Below, piece by piece: positions 6,474-14,705 of a DNA stretch of 15,981 nucleotides. A program made the translations under genes and the position numbers. Numbering within the stretch: the first letter of the stretch is position 1; every line of letters starts with the position of its first letter. The notes below the pieces were generated by a model, which made no database searches, was not told the DNA's origin, and was given only the letters and a program-made list of their open reading frames with translations. The DNA comes from Actinomycetota bacterium (GTDB taxonomy: Bacteria; Actinomycetota; Actinomycetes; S36-B12; UBA5976): positions 1 through 15,981 of the forward strand of contig CANFIL010000016.1 in assembly GCA_947447095.1 (NCBI GenBank), in the 5' to 3' direction.

Positions 6474-7172
6474 TTACGAGTGTTTACGAACAGTCGGCGC
6501 ATCAGGTGCGCTGACATCAATCACTTTGTATTTGTTCGCAAGTAGAGCCTGGGCAACACGTACTTTCTGCTTTGCGTTCTCCCCCGAGCCAAACGTGATG
6601 TCCGCTCCATTGCTCAGATGTACGACGACAGAGTCTTGGCTGCGAACACCGATCCAATCGATCTTCCACGCCTTGGGTACCTCTTGAAGAATGGCCACAG
6701 CCGACGCCATCCCAGGCGTTGATGCGACACCATCGATAACTTTGTATCCCTTTGGACGATCCGAAAGCTTTGGCCCGGCAGCAAATCCGCGATTATCGAC
6801 CAAGACATATCGGCCATGAGACATGGCAACCGCAATTGGTTTGCGCTCTTTGATTGTCACTAAGACCGTGTGTGGCCAGCCTCGTTCAACACTTGCCGTT
6901 TCAACTTCAGCAATCTGCTCAACGCTTGTCTGGATGTCCTTAAGTTTCACTCTGATAAGAGGTTGATTGATCGCGCTGTTTGCTACTGCAGCTACTTGAT
7001 CAGCTGGTACTCGCTTTGCGCCCAGCACGGTAATTTGGGTCACCACAAACCAATGGCTGAAATACAGAACGGCCCAAGCCACGGCAACTGTGATCGCCAA
7101 GAGCCAAACAAACCACGGCAACATCGAACGACGTTGCACCTGCTTTGCTCCGGTGCGGACTGTTTGCGACAC
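6474..7172 (-). CDS. ftsQ: Divisome protein FtsQ
   Basis: A bitopic membrane protein of the FtsQ-FtsL-FtsB (DivIB) subcomplex that links the ring to septal wall synthesis. 232 residues: a short basic cytoplasmic tail (TGAKQVQRRS), one membrane helix (about 17-39), a POTRA domain (about 42-115) that begins VTQITVLGAKRVPADQV and includes ASVERGWPHTVLVTIKERKP, then the FtsQ beta domain (about 120-220) with YVLVDNRGFA, DSVVVHLSNGADITFGSG and KVRVAQALL. The start is GTG, overlapping the murC stop by one base (TAGTG), without a clear ribosome site. Starting at the next Met (residue 17) would remove the cytoplasmic tail. No murB or ddl lies between murC and ftsQ, unlike in many other bacteria. Confidence 0.93.
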   Translation of the reverse strand: MSQTVRTGAKQVQRRSMLPWFVWLLAITVAVAWAVLYFSHWFVVTQITVLGAKRVPADQVAAVANSAINQPLIRVKLKDIQTSVEQIAEVETASVERGWPHTVLVTIKERKPIAVAMSHGRYVLVDNRGFAAGPKLSDRPKGYKVIDGVASTPGMASAVAILQEVPKAWKIDWIGVRSQDSVVVHLSNGADITFGSGENAKQKVRVAQALLANKYKVIDVSAPDAPTVRKHS

Positions 7173-8569
7173 TATGACTCACTCGTCAGTAGGTCCAGGA
7201 TCGTAGGACACATCATCCCGATATCTCCAGCACCTAGGGTCATGATGATGTCACCTGGCCGAGCTGCATGTGCCAAGTGCTCAGGCACTGCGGACCACGA
7301 CGGCTCAAATACAACGTGATCAGCTGGCAACGGAACGTTTCCAGCCATCGTGGCGCCATTAGCACCTGGGATTGGTGTTTCACCTGGTGCAAAAACCTCT
7401 AGGACGACAACAAAATCGGCCAGCCCAAGCGCCTGGCCAAACTCTTTAGAAAACAATGCTGTGCGGTAAAAGTGATGTGCTTGAAAGGCCGCAATAACAC
7501 GTCCTTCACCGGCAACACGTCGTGCTGCGTGCAAGACCGCTTCGATCTCCGTTGGATGATGCGCATAGTCATCAAACACACGTACACCGTTTACTTCACC
7601 ACGAAATTCGAATCGACGATGTGTCCCGCTAAATGCTTCCAACCCAGCTACAAGCTGCTCATCAGAACATCCCAGCTCGCGACACACCAACGCAGCCGCT
7701 GTGGCATTCAGAGCGTTGTGTGCACCAGGGACCTTCAGAGCAATCGGTCCGATTGTTTTACCGTCAACGACAATATCGAAAACGGCACCAGCTGTTACGG
7801 AATCATGCAAGGTCACGATTGCATCATTGATCGCGCCTTGACCATACGTGACGACCCGAGCTCCAAGCGCGCGACTTCGTTCTACAACTACCCGAGCACC
7901 TGAATCATCGCCGCACACAACTGCAAAACCATCGCGCACAGATGCTTGTACAACGAATTCAACAAACGCATCTTCGATTGCTTGATAGTTCTCCCAGTAA
8001 TTCAAATGATCCGGCTCAACATTGGTAACAATCGCGGCCTTTGTCGGTAGTACCAGGAACGTGCCATCACTCTCGTCGGCTTCCACAACAAACAGGTCGC
8101 TCGTACCCTGATGTGCATTACTTCCAGATTCGTTAATTTCCGAGCCAATAACGAATGAAGGATTCTTTCCGGCAGTCTGCAAAATAACAGTCACCATGGA
8201 CGTGGTTGTTGTTTTCCCGTGCGTTCCTGCCACTGAAATGGTTGTGTAATCGGCTACAAGTTCTGCCAAAGCTGTTGCTCGATCAAGAACTGGAATTCCC
8301 AGTTCATGCGCACGTACAACTTCTGGATTTGTAGCGGGAATGGCTGTTGACACCACAACAACGCTTGGAACCCCATGGGCAACCATGCGTTCTCCACTAT
8401 GGCCCACATAGGCGTCAGCACCAAGAGGCTGCAAAGCCTGAAGTCTGCGAGAATCCTTGGCATCGCTGCCAGACACTTTCACATCGCGAGTCAGAAGCAC
8501 GCGGGCGATACCACTCATTCCAGCGCCGCCAATGCCAACGATATGGACATGTCCATTCAGTTGTGTCAT
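7172..8569 (-). CDS. murC: UDP-N-acetylmuramate--L-alanine ligase
   Basis: Cytoplasmic ATP-dependent ligase that adds L-alanine, the first stem-peptide residue, to UDP-MurNAc. 465 residues in the three Mur-ligase domains: an N-terminal Rossmann-like UDP-binding domain with HIVGIGGAGMSGIA (9-22); a central ATPase domain with P-loop GTHGKTTTTS (115-124), EADESDG (163-169) and NVEPDHLNYW (183-192); and a C-terminal domain with HNALNAT, RRFE and DDYAHHPTE (333-341). All key motifs are intact. The ATG overlaps the murG stop by 4 bases (ATGA) and has a strong GGAGG site (8576-8580) at 6 bases, the best ribosome site of the upstream half of the cluster. Confidence 0.98.
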   Translation of the reverse strand: MTQLNGHVHIVGIGGAGMSGIARVLLTRDVKVSGSDAKDSRRLQALQPLGADAYVGHSGERMVAHGVPSVVVVSTAIPATNPEVVRAHELGIPVLDRATALAELVADYTTISVAGTHGKTTTTSMVTVILQTAGKNPSFVIGSEINESGSNAHQGTSDLFVVEADESDGTFLVLPTKAAIVTNVEPDHLNYWENYQAIEDAFVEFVVQASVRDGFAVVCGDDSGARVVVERSRALGARVVTYGQGAINDAIVTLHDSVTAGAVFDIVVDGKTIGPIALKVPGAHNALNATAAALVCRELGCSDEQLVAGLEAFSGTHRRFEFRGEVNGVRVFDDYAHHPTEIEAVLHAARRVAGEGRVIAAFQAHHFYRTALFSKEFGQALGLADFVVVLEVFAPGETPIPGANGATMAGNVPLPADHVVFEPSWSAVPEHLAHAARPGDIIMTLGAGDIGMMCPTILDLLTSES

Positions 8570-9636
8570 CGCTTGCCTCCTGCAACTGATTCAACCAAAT
8601 CAGCAAGTCGCTCTGCTGCATCGGGTTTGCCAATTGAACGAGCATTACGCGCCATCGTCGATAGACGCTCTTGGTCAGCTAATAATGGAACCAGAACTTC
8701 ACGAACAAAAGTTTTAGAGAATTGGGCATCTTCAATGATGATTCCCCCGCCAGCAGCTAGCACTGGAGCCGCATTCAACGACTGTTCCCCATTGCCATGT
8801 GGCAGTGGAACGTAGCATGCTGGCAAACCAACCGCAGTCAGCTCGGCAACCGTCATCGCGCCACTTCGACAGATAACAAAGTCTGCTGCGGCGTATGCCA
8901 GATCCATATGTTCGATGTATGGCAATGGAACATAGTGATCCGATGCCAACGCAGGAGCATCGTTTTTGTTTCCATATGAATGAAGGATCACCACATCGCC
9001 AAGAATGTTGTCGCCTACTACCTCACCGATGACACGGTTGAGAGATTGTGCGCCAAGCGAACCACCAAAAACTAAAACCACCAATGTCGAATTTGGAATG
9101 CCGAAATGTGCACGTGCCTGCTCGCGCATTGCCGCACGATCTAACCGAGCTATTGATTGCCGTAAAGGATTTCCAGTCACAACAGCATGCGCAAGAGAAC
9201 CTGGAACACATTCCGCGACTGCGTTTGCAAAGCGAGCACCAATTCGATTGGCGATGCCTGGACGCGCATTTGCTTCGTGTACGACATACGGGGTGTTGTT
9301 GCGGGCCGCAAAGTAGGCAGGAATAGATACGTATCCACCAAATCCAACGACGACATCAATATTGCTGCCGTCAATAATCGCGCGGGTTTCTTTAATTGCC
9401 TGGCGTAGCCGCAACGGGAGTTTCAGTAAATCTAAAGTAAGTTTGCGTGGCATCGGCACCGCCGGAATTAACGCAAGTTCGTAACCTCTAGCCGGAACCA
9501 AACTCACTTCTAAACCTCGCGATGTTCCCAGCGCAAGAATTTCGGTGGCTTCGTCACGGCGACGTAGCTCATCAGCAAGATTGAGTGCAGGCTCAATGTG
9601 CCCTGCAGTCCCCCCACCCGCTACTAAGACTCGCAT
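8566..9636 (-). CDS. murG: Lipid II synthase MurG (GlcNAc transferase)
   Basis: Peripheral membrane glycosyltransferase (family GT28) that adds GlcNAc to lipid I on the cytoplasmic face, giving lipid II. 356 residues in two Rossmann domains. N-terminal: GGGTAGH (7-13, glycine loop near the membrane lipid), GFGGYVS (98-104) and HEANARPG (120-127). C-terminal, binding UDP-GlcNAc: GNPLR (155-159), GGSLGAQ (191-197), CRSGAMTVAE (256-265) and LPHGNGEQSLNA (278-289). The last motif replaces the DDHQ..NA form of E. coli and is the version I expect in actinobacteria. The ATG overlaps the ftsW stop by one base (TAATG). Confidence 0.97.
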   Translation of the reverse strand: MRVLVAGGGTAGHIEPALNLADELRRRDEATEILALGTSRGLEVSLVPARGYELALIPAVPMPRKLTLDLLKLPLRLRQAIKETRAIIDGSNIDVVVGFGGYVSIPAYFAARNNTPYVVHEANARPGIANRIGARFANAVAECVPGSLAHAVVTGNPLRQSIARLDRAAMREQARAHFGIPNSTLVVLVFGGSLGAQSLNRVIGEVVGDNILGDVVILHSYGNKNDAPALASDHYVPLPYIEHMDLAYAAADFVICRSGAMTVAELTAVGLPACYVPLPHGNGEQSLNAAPVLAAGGGIIIEDAQFSKTFVREVLVPLLADQERLSTMARNARSIGKPDAAERLADLVESVAGGKR

Positions 9637-10802
9637 TACGATCTCGCAGAGTCAGCGTGGTCTGGCTTTGCAAACGCCATCAACATTCCCAGCGCAATCA
9701 TCGTTGGAACCAAAGACGAACCGCCATAGCTCACCAGCGGCAAAGGCACGCCTGTAATTGGCAACAGCCCCAAAACTGCGCCAACGTTCACCATCATCTG
9801 CGTAACAAGCCAAGCAACAACGCCTAATGACGCGAGCTGAACAAATGGGTCATTGGCCATCCGAGCTACACGAATTCCTGTAACCGCAATTGCAATAAAG
9901 AGGAATAGGACACTCAACGTGCCTAAAAGCCCTAACTCTTCACCGACGACTGCATATATAAAGTCGGTGTGCGCCTCAGGCAATGTGCCCCACTTCTCTT
10001 TCGAGCCACCAAGGCCGGCACCCCATAAGCCGCCAGATCCAAGAGCTCGCTGTCCATGCGTAACTTGGAAACCTGTTCCCTGTGGGTCTGCGCCTGGATG
10101 TAGCCATGATGTGAAGCGTTGCATTCGGTATGGGGCTGCGTATGTCAGCAGCGCAATGCCGCAGACACCTAGAGCAAAAACTGCACCAAACCACTTTGCG
10201 GGAGCACCCACAAAATACAAACCTGCCATCATGATTGGCGTGATAACCATGGCCGTTCCAAGGTCACCTTCAATCAGAATGAGCAACAAGATCACGGCAT
10301 ACAGCGGAACGAGCGGAATCATCAGGTGTCGGACTTCATCGAGCTTGTCATATTTTCTTGCAAGCAAATCCGCAGCGAAAACTACGACAGCCAGTTTTGC
10401 AAACTCAGATGGTTGGAAGCGGAACGGCCCGAATAATTCGATCCAGTTCTTTTGGCCATTAACAGAACTTCCGATGATCAAGACGAGCACCAAAGTTGAA
10501 AGTGCAAACAACATGATCGGGTACACCCAGCGACGCATCACCACGACGCGCATATTTGAGACGTGCCACATCAGCGCAAGGCCAAGTGCCCCGAACATGA
10601 GCTGACGCAATGCGAGTGAATACGAGCTACCTGTGAGTTCATATGAGAACACGCTGGAAGCAGAGGTAACCATGACTAAACCCAGCGAAAGTAGCAGCAA
10701 GGTAGAACCGAGCAAGATGACGTAATTTGCCATGGGATGGGCAAGTCGCTCTTGAATAGTCATTGACGCTTTGTTTGCTTTTGAAGTGTTCGCTGTCATC
10801 AC
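9636..10802 (-). CDS. ftsW: SEDS peptidoglycan polymerase FtsW
   Basis: Multipass membrane glycosyltransferase that polymerises lipid II at the septum with its partner class B PBP (FtsI, not in the window). 388 residues, about ten membrane helices. SEDS hallmarks: NGQKNWIELFGPFRFQPSEF (115-134), EGDLGTAM (178-185), QGTGFQVTHGQRALGSGG (241-258), then LPEAHTDFIYAVVGEELG (274-291). Asp280 in the HTDF segment corresponds, as far as I recall, to the catalytic aspartate shown in RodA/FtsW. The protein ends with GVPLPLVSYGGSSL before the last helix. Two adjacent starts are possible: GTG (10800-10802, 4-base overlap with murD) and ATG (10797-10799, one-base overlap). Its place between murD and murG identifies it as FtsW and not RodA. 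Confidence 0.96.
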   Translation of the reverse strand: MMTANTSKANKASMTIQERLAHPMANYVILLGSTLLLLSLGLVMVTSASSVFSYELTGSSYSLALRQLMFGALGLALMWHVSNMRVVVMRRWVYPIMLFALSTLVLVLIIGSSVNGQKNWIELFGPFRFQPSEFAKLAVVVFAADLLARKYDKLDEVRHLMIPLVPLYAVILLLILIEGDLGTAMVITPIMMAGLYFVGAPAKWFGAVFALGVCGIALLTYAAPYRMQRFTSWLHPGADPQGTGFQVTHGQRALGSGGLWGAGLGGSKEKWGTLPEAHTDFIYAVVGEELGLLGTLSVLFLFIAIAVTGIRVARMANDPFVQLASLGVVAWLVTQMMVNVGAVLGLLPITGVPLPLVSYGGSSLVPTMIALGMLMAFAKPDHADSARS

Positions 10803-12238
10803 TTGCCTAACTCTCTTACTGCTGTGGCAAATTCATCGCCACGATGTCCATAGTCGCGATACATGTCCCACGAGGCACAACCTGGCGCCAAGAGAACAGT
10901 GTCACCGGGATCTGCCATCTCGGCAGCTAGTGCAACGACAGATTTCATTGCAGTTGGTTCGGTGCTGGTGACGCGCTGCACCGGAACCTGTGGCGCGTGA
11001 CGTGCAAGTGCTTCGCTGATCAAGTTTTGGTCAACCCCAAGGAGCACAACGCCCTTGAGACGACCTCCGACGCTCGTAACGAGTTCGTCAAAGTCTTGGC
11101 CTTTAGCCATTCCGCCTGCGATCCAAATAATGGACTCGTAAGCCTTAATGGATGTTTGTGCGGCGTGCGTGTTTGTTGCTTTGGAATCATCAATGTAAGT
11201 GACATCATTCACCTTAGCTACGGTCGCGATGCGATGAGCAGCTGGTTTCCATGCTTTCAAGCCTTCGCGAATGTGCCGAGCCTCAACTCCATGTGCCCGC
11301 GCCAGCGCACTCGCAGCCAAAGCATTTTCTATGTTGTGCCTCGCTGGGATCGCAAGATCAGTTATCTCAGCCAATTCCAACGCTGAATCTCGACGTTCAT
11401 TCAGGAAAGCGCGATCAACAATAAATTCGTCAACAACTCCGAGCATCGAAACGTCCGGGATTCCGAGTGTCAAACCAATGGCACGACATCCTTCGACAAC
11501 TTCCGCCTGTTCAACCATACGAATCGTTTCGGCATCCGCTTCATTGAAGATCGCAGCGACTTGAGTGTTTTCGTAAATCTTGGCTTTAGCGTCGCGATAG
11601 GCCTCGAATGAGCCAAAGAGATCTATGTGGTCCGGTGCAAGATTTAAACAAACCGCGGCTTGCGCCGACATGCTGTTAACGAATGGAAGCTGCGGCGCAC
11701 CAACCTCAACTGCAATCGCATCCCAAGGCGTGGGATCCATGACTACTTCAACAAGTGAACGTCCGATGTTGCCTGCAGCAATTGCGCGTCGGCCACTGCT
11801 AACCAGAATCGACTCGAGCATGAGCGTTGTCGTCGTTTTTCCGTTAGTACCTGTAATGGTCAGCCAAGGCGCAAGAGCGTTGGGGTCGCGCAGTCTCCAG
11901 GCAAGCTCAAGTTCTCCCCAAATCGGCAGGTCAGCTTCACGAGCAGCCGAAACGATTGGCGCCAGCGGTGACACACCTGGTGACAACACCACCACTTCAA
12001 TGCCTTCAGGCAATGTGGTGTCATCGCCGCACACAATAGTGGCGCCAAGAATATCCAGAATGGTCGCGCGTTCATTTCCTTCCATCGATTCAGCTTTATC
12101 GATGATCGTTACTTTGGCGCCCAGATGGATCAGAGCATCTGCCGCTGCAAATCCAGCAACACCGAGACCCACAACGAGTGCGTGTAATCCGCTCCATTCA
12201 GAGTCGCGGCGAAGAACCTCAATTGAACTACGATCCAT
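10799..12238 (-). CDS. murD: UDP-N-acetylmuramoyl-L-alanine--D-glutamate ligase
   Basis: Cytoplasmic ligase that adds D-glutamate as the second stem residue. I start it at the ATG 12236-12238, two bases after the mraY stop, giving 479 residues; the frame stays open 102 bases further but would then lie inside mraY. Motifs: N-terminal VVGLGVAGFAAADAL, P-loop TGTNGKTTTT (129-138), GNIG (156-159), NLAPDHIDLFGSFEAYRDAK, then C-terminal PARHNIENALAA, AAHRI, DDSKATN, AGGMAKGQDF and APGCASWDMYRDYGHRG. One oddity is that the usual SSFQL after the metal-binding Glu178 reads GAPQL (Gly180-Ala181-Pro182, codons 11693-11701). The surrounding frame is clean, so this is not a frameshift. The C-terminus overlaps ftsW. 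Confidence 0.96.
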   Translation of the reverse strand: MDRSSIEVLRRDSEWSGLHALVVGLGVAGFAAADALIHLGAKVTIIDKAESMEGNERATILDILGATIVCGDDTTLPEGIEVVVLSPGVSPLAPIVSAAREADLPIWGELELAWRLRDPNALAPWLTITGTNGKTTTTLMLESILVSSGRRAIAAGNIGRSLVEVVMDPTPWDAIAVEVGAPQLPFVNSMSAQAAVCLNLAPDHIDLFGSFEAYRDAKAKIYENTQVAAIFNEADAETIRMVEQAEVVEGCRAIGLTLGIPDVSMLGVVDEFIVDRAFLNERRDSALELAEITDLAIPARHNIENALAASALARAHGVEARHIREGLKAWKPAAHRIATVAKVNDVTYIDDSKATNTHAAQTSIKAYESIIWIAGGMAKGQDFDELVTSVGGRLKGVVLLGVDQNLISEALARHAPQVPVQRVTSTEPTAMKSVVALAAEMADPGDTVLLAPGCASWDMYRDYGHRGDEFATAVRELGK

Positions 12239-12240
12239 AA

Positions 12241-13308
12241 TTACTGGCGTACCCACTCGGCATAGAACAATGCCATTGCTCCGCCGACAAAAAGTCCCTG
12301 AATAATCCAAAAGCGAACCACAATCAAGACTTCCGGCCAACCAAGCATTTCGAAATGATGGTGTAACGGCGCCATTCGAAGGACTCGTCGCCCTGTCAAC
12401 TTAAATGAGCCAACCTGGGCTATCACTGACAACGTGATGACGACGAATAGCCCACCAATGAAAATTAAAAGTAATTCAGTACGTGACATGAATGCGAGGG
12501 CTGCCATACCACCACCGAGCGCAAGCGATCCAGTGTCGCCCATAAAGATTCGAGCAGGGCTGCTGTTCCACCAAAGGAAGCCAAAACATGCGCCAGCACA
12601 TGCAGCCGCAAACGTTGCAAGATCTAGCGGATCACGCACCGTGTAACACCGTGGGAACTGCCCGAATGCGCAGTTCTGTCCGTACTGCCACACCGCCATA
12701 ACTGTGTAGACAACAAACGACATGACTGCCGCGCCTGTGGCTAGCCCATCAAGACCATCGGTGAGGTTCACGCCGTTTGTCACAGCAGTAGTAATAAACC
12801 ACACCCACAAAAGCAAGAGCGCGCTAGGCAAAACAATGGATGTGTCGCGCACCCATGAAATGGCATTCGTGATTGGTGGTCGCCCTTGTTCATCCACGAA
12901 GTGCATACCTAGCCATCCAAAGCTCAAAGCTGCCACTGCTTGACCTAAGAGCTTGCTTCTAGCGCGAATACCCGTGCTTCGTTGCTTGAAGATCTTCAAA
13001 TAGTCATCGGCCATACCAACTAAACCGAGCGCAATCATCAGATAGAGGGCAAGCAACCCCGAGGCTGATGGCGGAACCCACAAAATCAAATGTGCAAGGA
13101 AGTACCCAAGAATCACTGAACCGACAATCGCAAGTCCGCCCATTGATGGAGTGCCACGCTTGCTGCCATGCTCGGGATACAACAAGCCATCAGATGACTC
13201 ACGAATCGCTTGCGCGTAACCACGACGTCGCAAAAACGCGATCAGCGCTGGAGTTAAAAATAAAGAGAACAGAGCGGCTAGACCACCGGCGAGTACAACA
13301 AGTTTCAC
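12241..13308 (-). CDS. mraY: Phospho-MurNAc-pentapeptide transferase MraY (lipid I synthase)
   Basis: Integral membrane enzyme that moves phospho-MurNAc-pentapeptide from UDP to undecaprenyl phosphate, forming lipid I. 355 residues, about ten membrane helices. Active-site motifs: KRGTPSMGG (50-58), MADDYLKI with Asp101-Asp102, TNGVNLTDGLDGLA with Asp184 and Asp187, RIFMGDTGS with Asp258, and RMAPLHHHFE with the HHH triplet at 316-318. A Cys-containing loop, NCAFGQFPRCY (about 212-222), precedes RDPLDLA. The start is GTG, overlapping the murF stop by 4 bases (GTGA), with a GGGGAG ribosome site (13316-13321) at 7 bases. All catalytic residues are present. Confidence 0.98.
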   Translation of the reverse strand: MKLVVLAGGLAALFSLFLTPALIAFLRRRGYAQAIRESSDGLLYPEHGSKRGTPSMGGLAIVGSVILGYFLAHLILWVPPSASGLLALYLMIALGLVGMADDYLKIFKQRSTGIRARSKLLGQAVAALSFGWLGMHFVDEQGRPPITNAISWVRDTSIVLPSALLLLWVWFITTAVTNGVNLTDGLDGLATGAAVMSFVVYTVMAVWQYGQNCAFGQFPRCYTVRDPLDLATFAAACAGACFGFLWWNSSPARIFMGDTGSLALGGGMAALAFMSRTELLLIFIGGLFVVITLSVIAQVGSFKLTGRRVLRMAPLHHHFEMLGWPEVLIVVRFWIIQGLFVGGAMALFYAEWVRQ

Positions 13309-14705
13309 TGCTGCGCTCCCCTTTCGATCTGGTCCATCACCTGCGCAGCCAAACGCTCCAAACCTTCAGATCGGGAAGCCTTGAACAGCAAGACGTCATC
13401 CGCTGCGACCTTTTGTCCAATGTAATCGCTGGCTTGGTTAATCTCTGGGAACCACACCGCTTGAACGCCTGCATTCAATGCGGCTTCCAAACCAGGTCGC
13501 GTTAATTCACCGATTAAGACCAAATGCTCGATTCCATTGGCGGCCGCAAGCTCTCCTAGTGAGGCATGTTCACGCTCGCTGGCGTCACCAAGTTCGTGCA
13601 TGCCGGCGAGCACTGCCCAAGTGGAGTGTTGCCCAGCGTACGAACTCAAAGTAGTAAGTGCCGCACGCATAGATTCTGGATTCGCATTGTAGGCATCGTT
13701 AATGATGATAATGCCGCGTGAGAGTCGATGAAGTTCCATTCGCCACTTACTCTTCGAAGTGACTTGCAAGAGTGCACCAGCAATCGCCTCAAGCGACATA
13801 CCTACCGCGACTCCGACTGCTGCTGATGCAGCTGCATTTGAAATGTTGTGTTCGCCAAGCAACGGAAAATCAATTGACACTGTTTCTGATAAATACGTGA
13901 GAGTAAAGGTTGAGGTTCCATCATTTCGCATGTGAATATCCGCGATGCGAATATCTGCAATTTCAGATTTTCCGAAAGTGAGAACTTTTCCTGCCGCAAG
14001 ACCAGACATCGCTAAGACTCTGTGGTCATCCGCATTCAAAATCGCTACGCCATCAGTTCCGAGTGCTGACACAAGCTCTGATTTCGCTACTGCAATATTT
14101 TCAATCGAACCAACTTCACCTACATGTGCAAGTCCAACGTTTGTCACAACACCAATTGTTGGTTGAGCAATCTCGCATAAATAGGCAATGTGCCCGAACC
14201 CCCGCATGCCCATTTCGAGCACATAGTTCTTGGTATCTTGAGCAGCGTTTAACAATGTCAGAGGTAGGCCCAATTCGTTGTTAGGCGAACCTGCTGGACT
14301 CTGAGTTGGACCATTGTGTGCAAGAACTTGCCCAATGATGTCTTTCGTCGTGGTTTTACCCGAAGATCCGGTAACGCCAATGACGTTTACGTTCGACAGT
14401 TGGCCTCGTTCATGTTGAGCAAGTCTGCCAAGCGCGACAATGACTGCATCCAGCCCGGCGCTACGAGGAATCACAACACAAGGTTGTGAGACTTGGCGCG
14501 TACCAAGGACAGCTACGGCACCTGCCGCAATGGCATCCGGTGCAAAATCATGGGCATCAACGCGCTCACCAACAATCGCTCCAAACAGATCACCGGCCCT
14601 AACAGCATGTGAATCGGTTGTAACGCCGCTAACGATGATGTCACCATCGCCAAAAAGTTCGCCGCCAACAATGTCAGCAAGCTCACGCAAAGTCAGGTTA
14701 TGCAT
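13305..14705 (-). CDS. murF: UDP-MurNAc-tripeptide--D-alanyl-D-alanine ligase
   Basis: Cytoplasmic ligase that adds the D-Ala-D-Ala dipeptide and completes the UDP-MurNAc-pentapeptide. 466 residues. N-terminal domain (1-100) with GVTTDSHAVRAGDLFGAIVG, the usual UDP-binding form; central ATPase with P-loop VTGSSGKTTTKD (111-122), GSPNNELG (139-146) and EMGMRG (164-169); C-terminal domain with GEHNISNAAA (284-293), INDAYNANPES (335-345), LAGMHELG and KASRSEGLER. The AGM in LAGMHELG stands where GDM is common. The ATG has an AGGAG site (14713-14717) at 7 bases and lies inside the last 8 bases of murE. The D-Ala-D-Ala ligase that supplies its substrate is not in this window. Confidence 0.97.
   Translation of the reverse strand: MHNLTLRELADIVGGELFGDGDIIVSGVTTDSHAVRAGDLFGAIVGERVDAHDFAPDAIAAGAVAVLGTRQVSQPCVVIPRSAGLDAVIVALGRLAQHERGQLSNVNVIGVTGSSGKTTTKDIIGQVLAHNGPTQSPAGSPNNELGLPLTLLNAAQDTKNYVLEMGMRGFGHIAYLCEIAQPTIGVVTNVGLAHVGEVGSIENIAVAKSELVSALGTDGVAILNADDHRVLAMSGLAAGKVLTFGKSEIADIRIADIHMRNDGTSTFTLTYLSETVSIDFPLLGEHNISNAAASAAVGVAVGMSLEAIAGALLQVTSKSKWRMELHRLSRGIIIINDAYNANPESMRAALTTLSSYAGQHSTWAVLAGMHELGDASEREHASLGELAAANGIEHLVLIGELTRPGLEAALNAGVQAVWFPEINQASDYIGQKVAADDVLLFKASRSEGLERLAAQVMDQIERGAQQ

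Noticed and set aside
5808..6545. Long plus-strand open frame of 245 codons opposite ftsZ
   Set aside because: It lies antisense to the well-supported ftsZ gene and its translation has no recognisable domain; similar frames opposite ftsW (9853-10605) and murD (11625-12305) are rejected for the same reason.
12239..12340. Longer MurD starting at 12340
   Set aside because: The extra 34 residues would be read from inside mraY in another frame and do not look like MurD; the ATG at 12236-12238 directly after the mraY stop gives a normal N-terminus.
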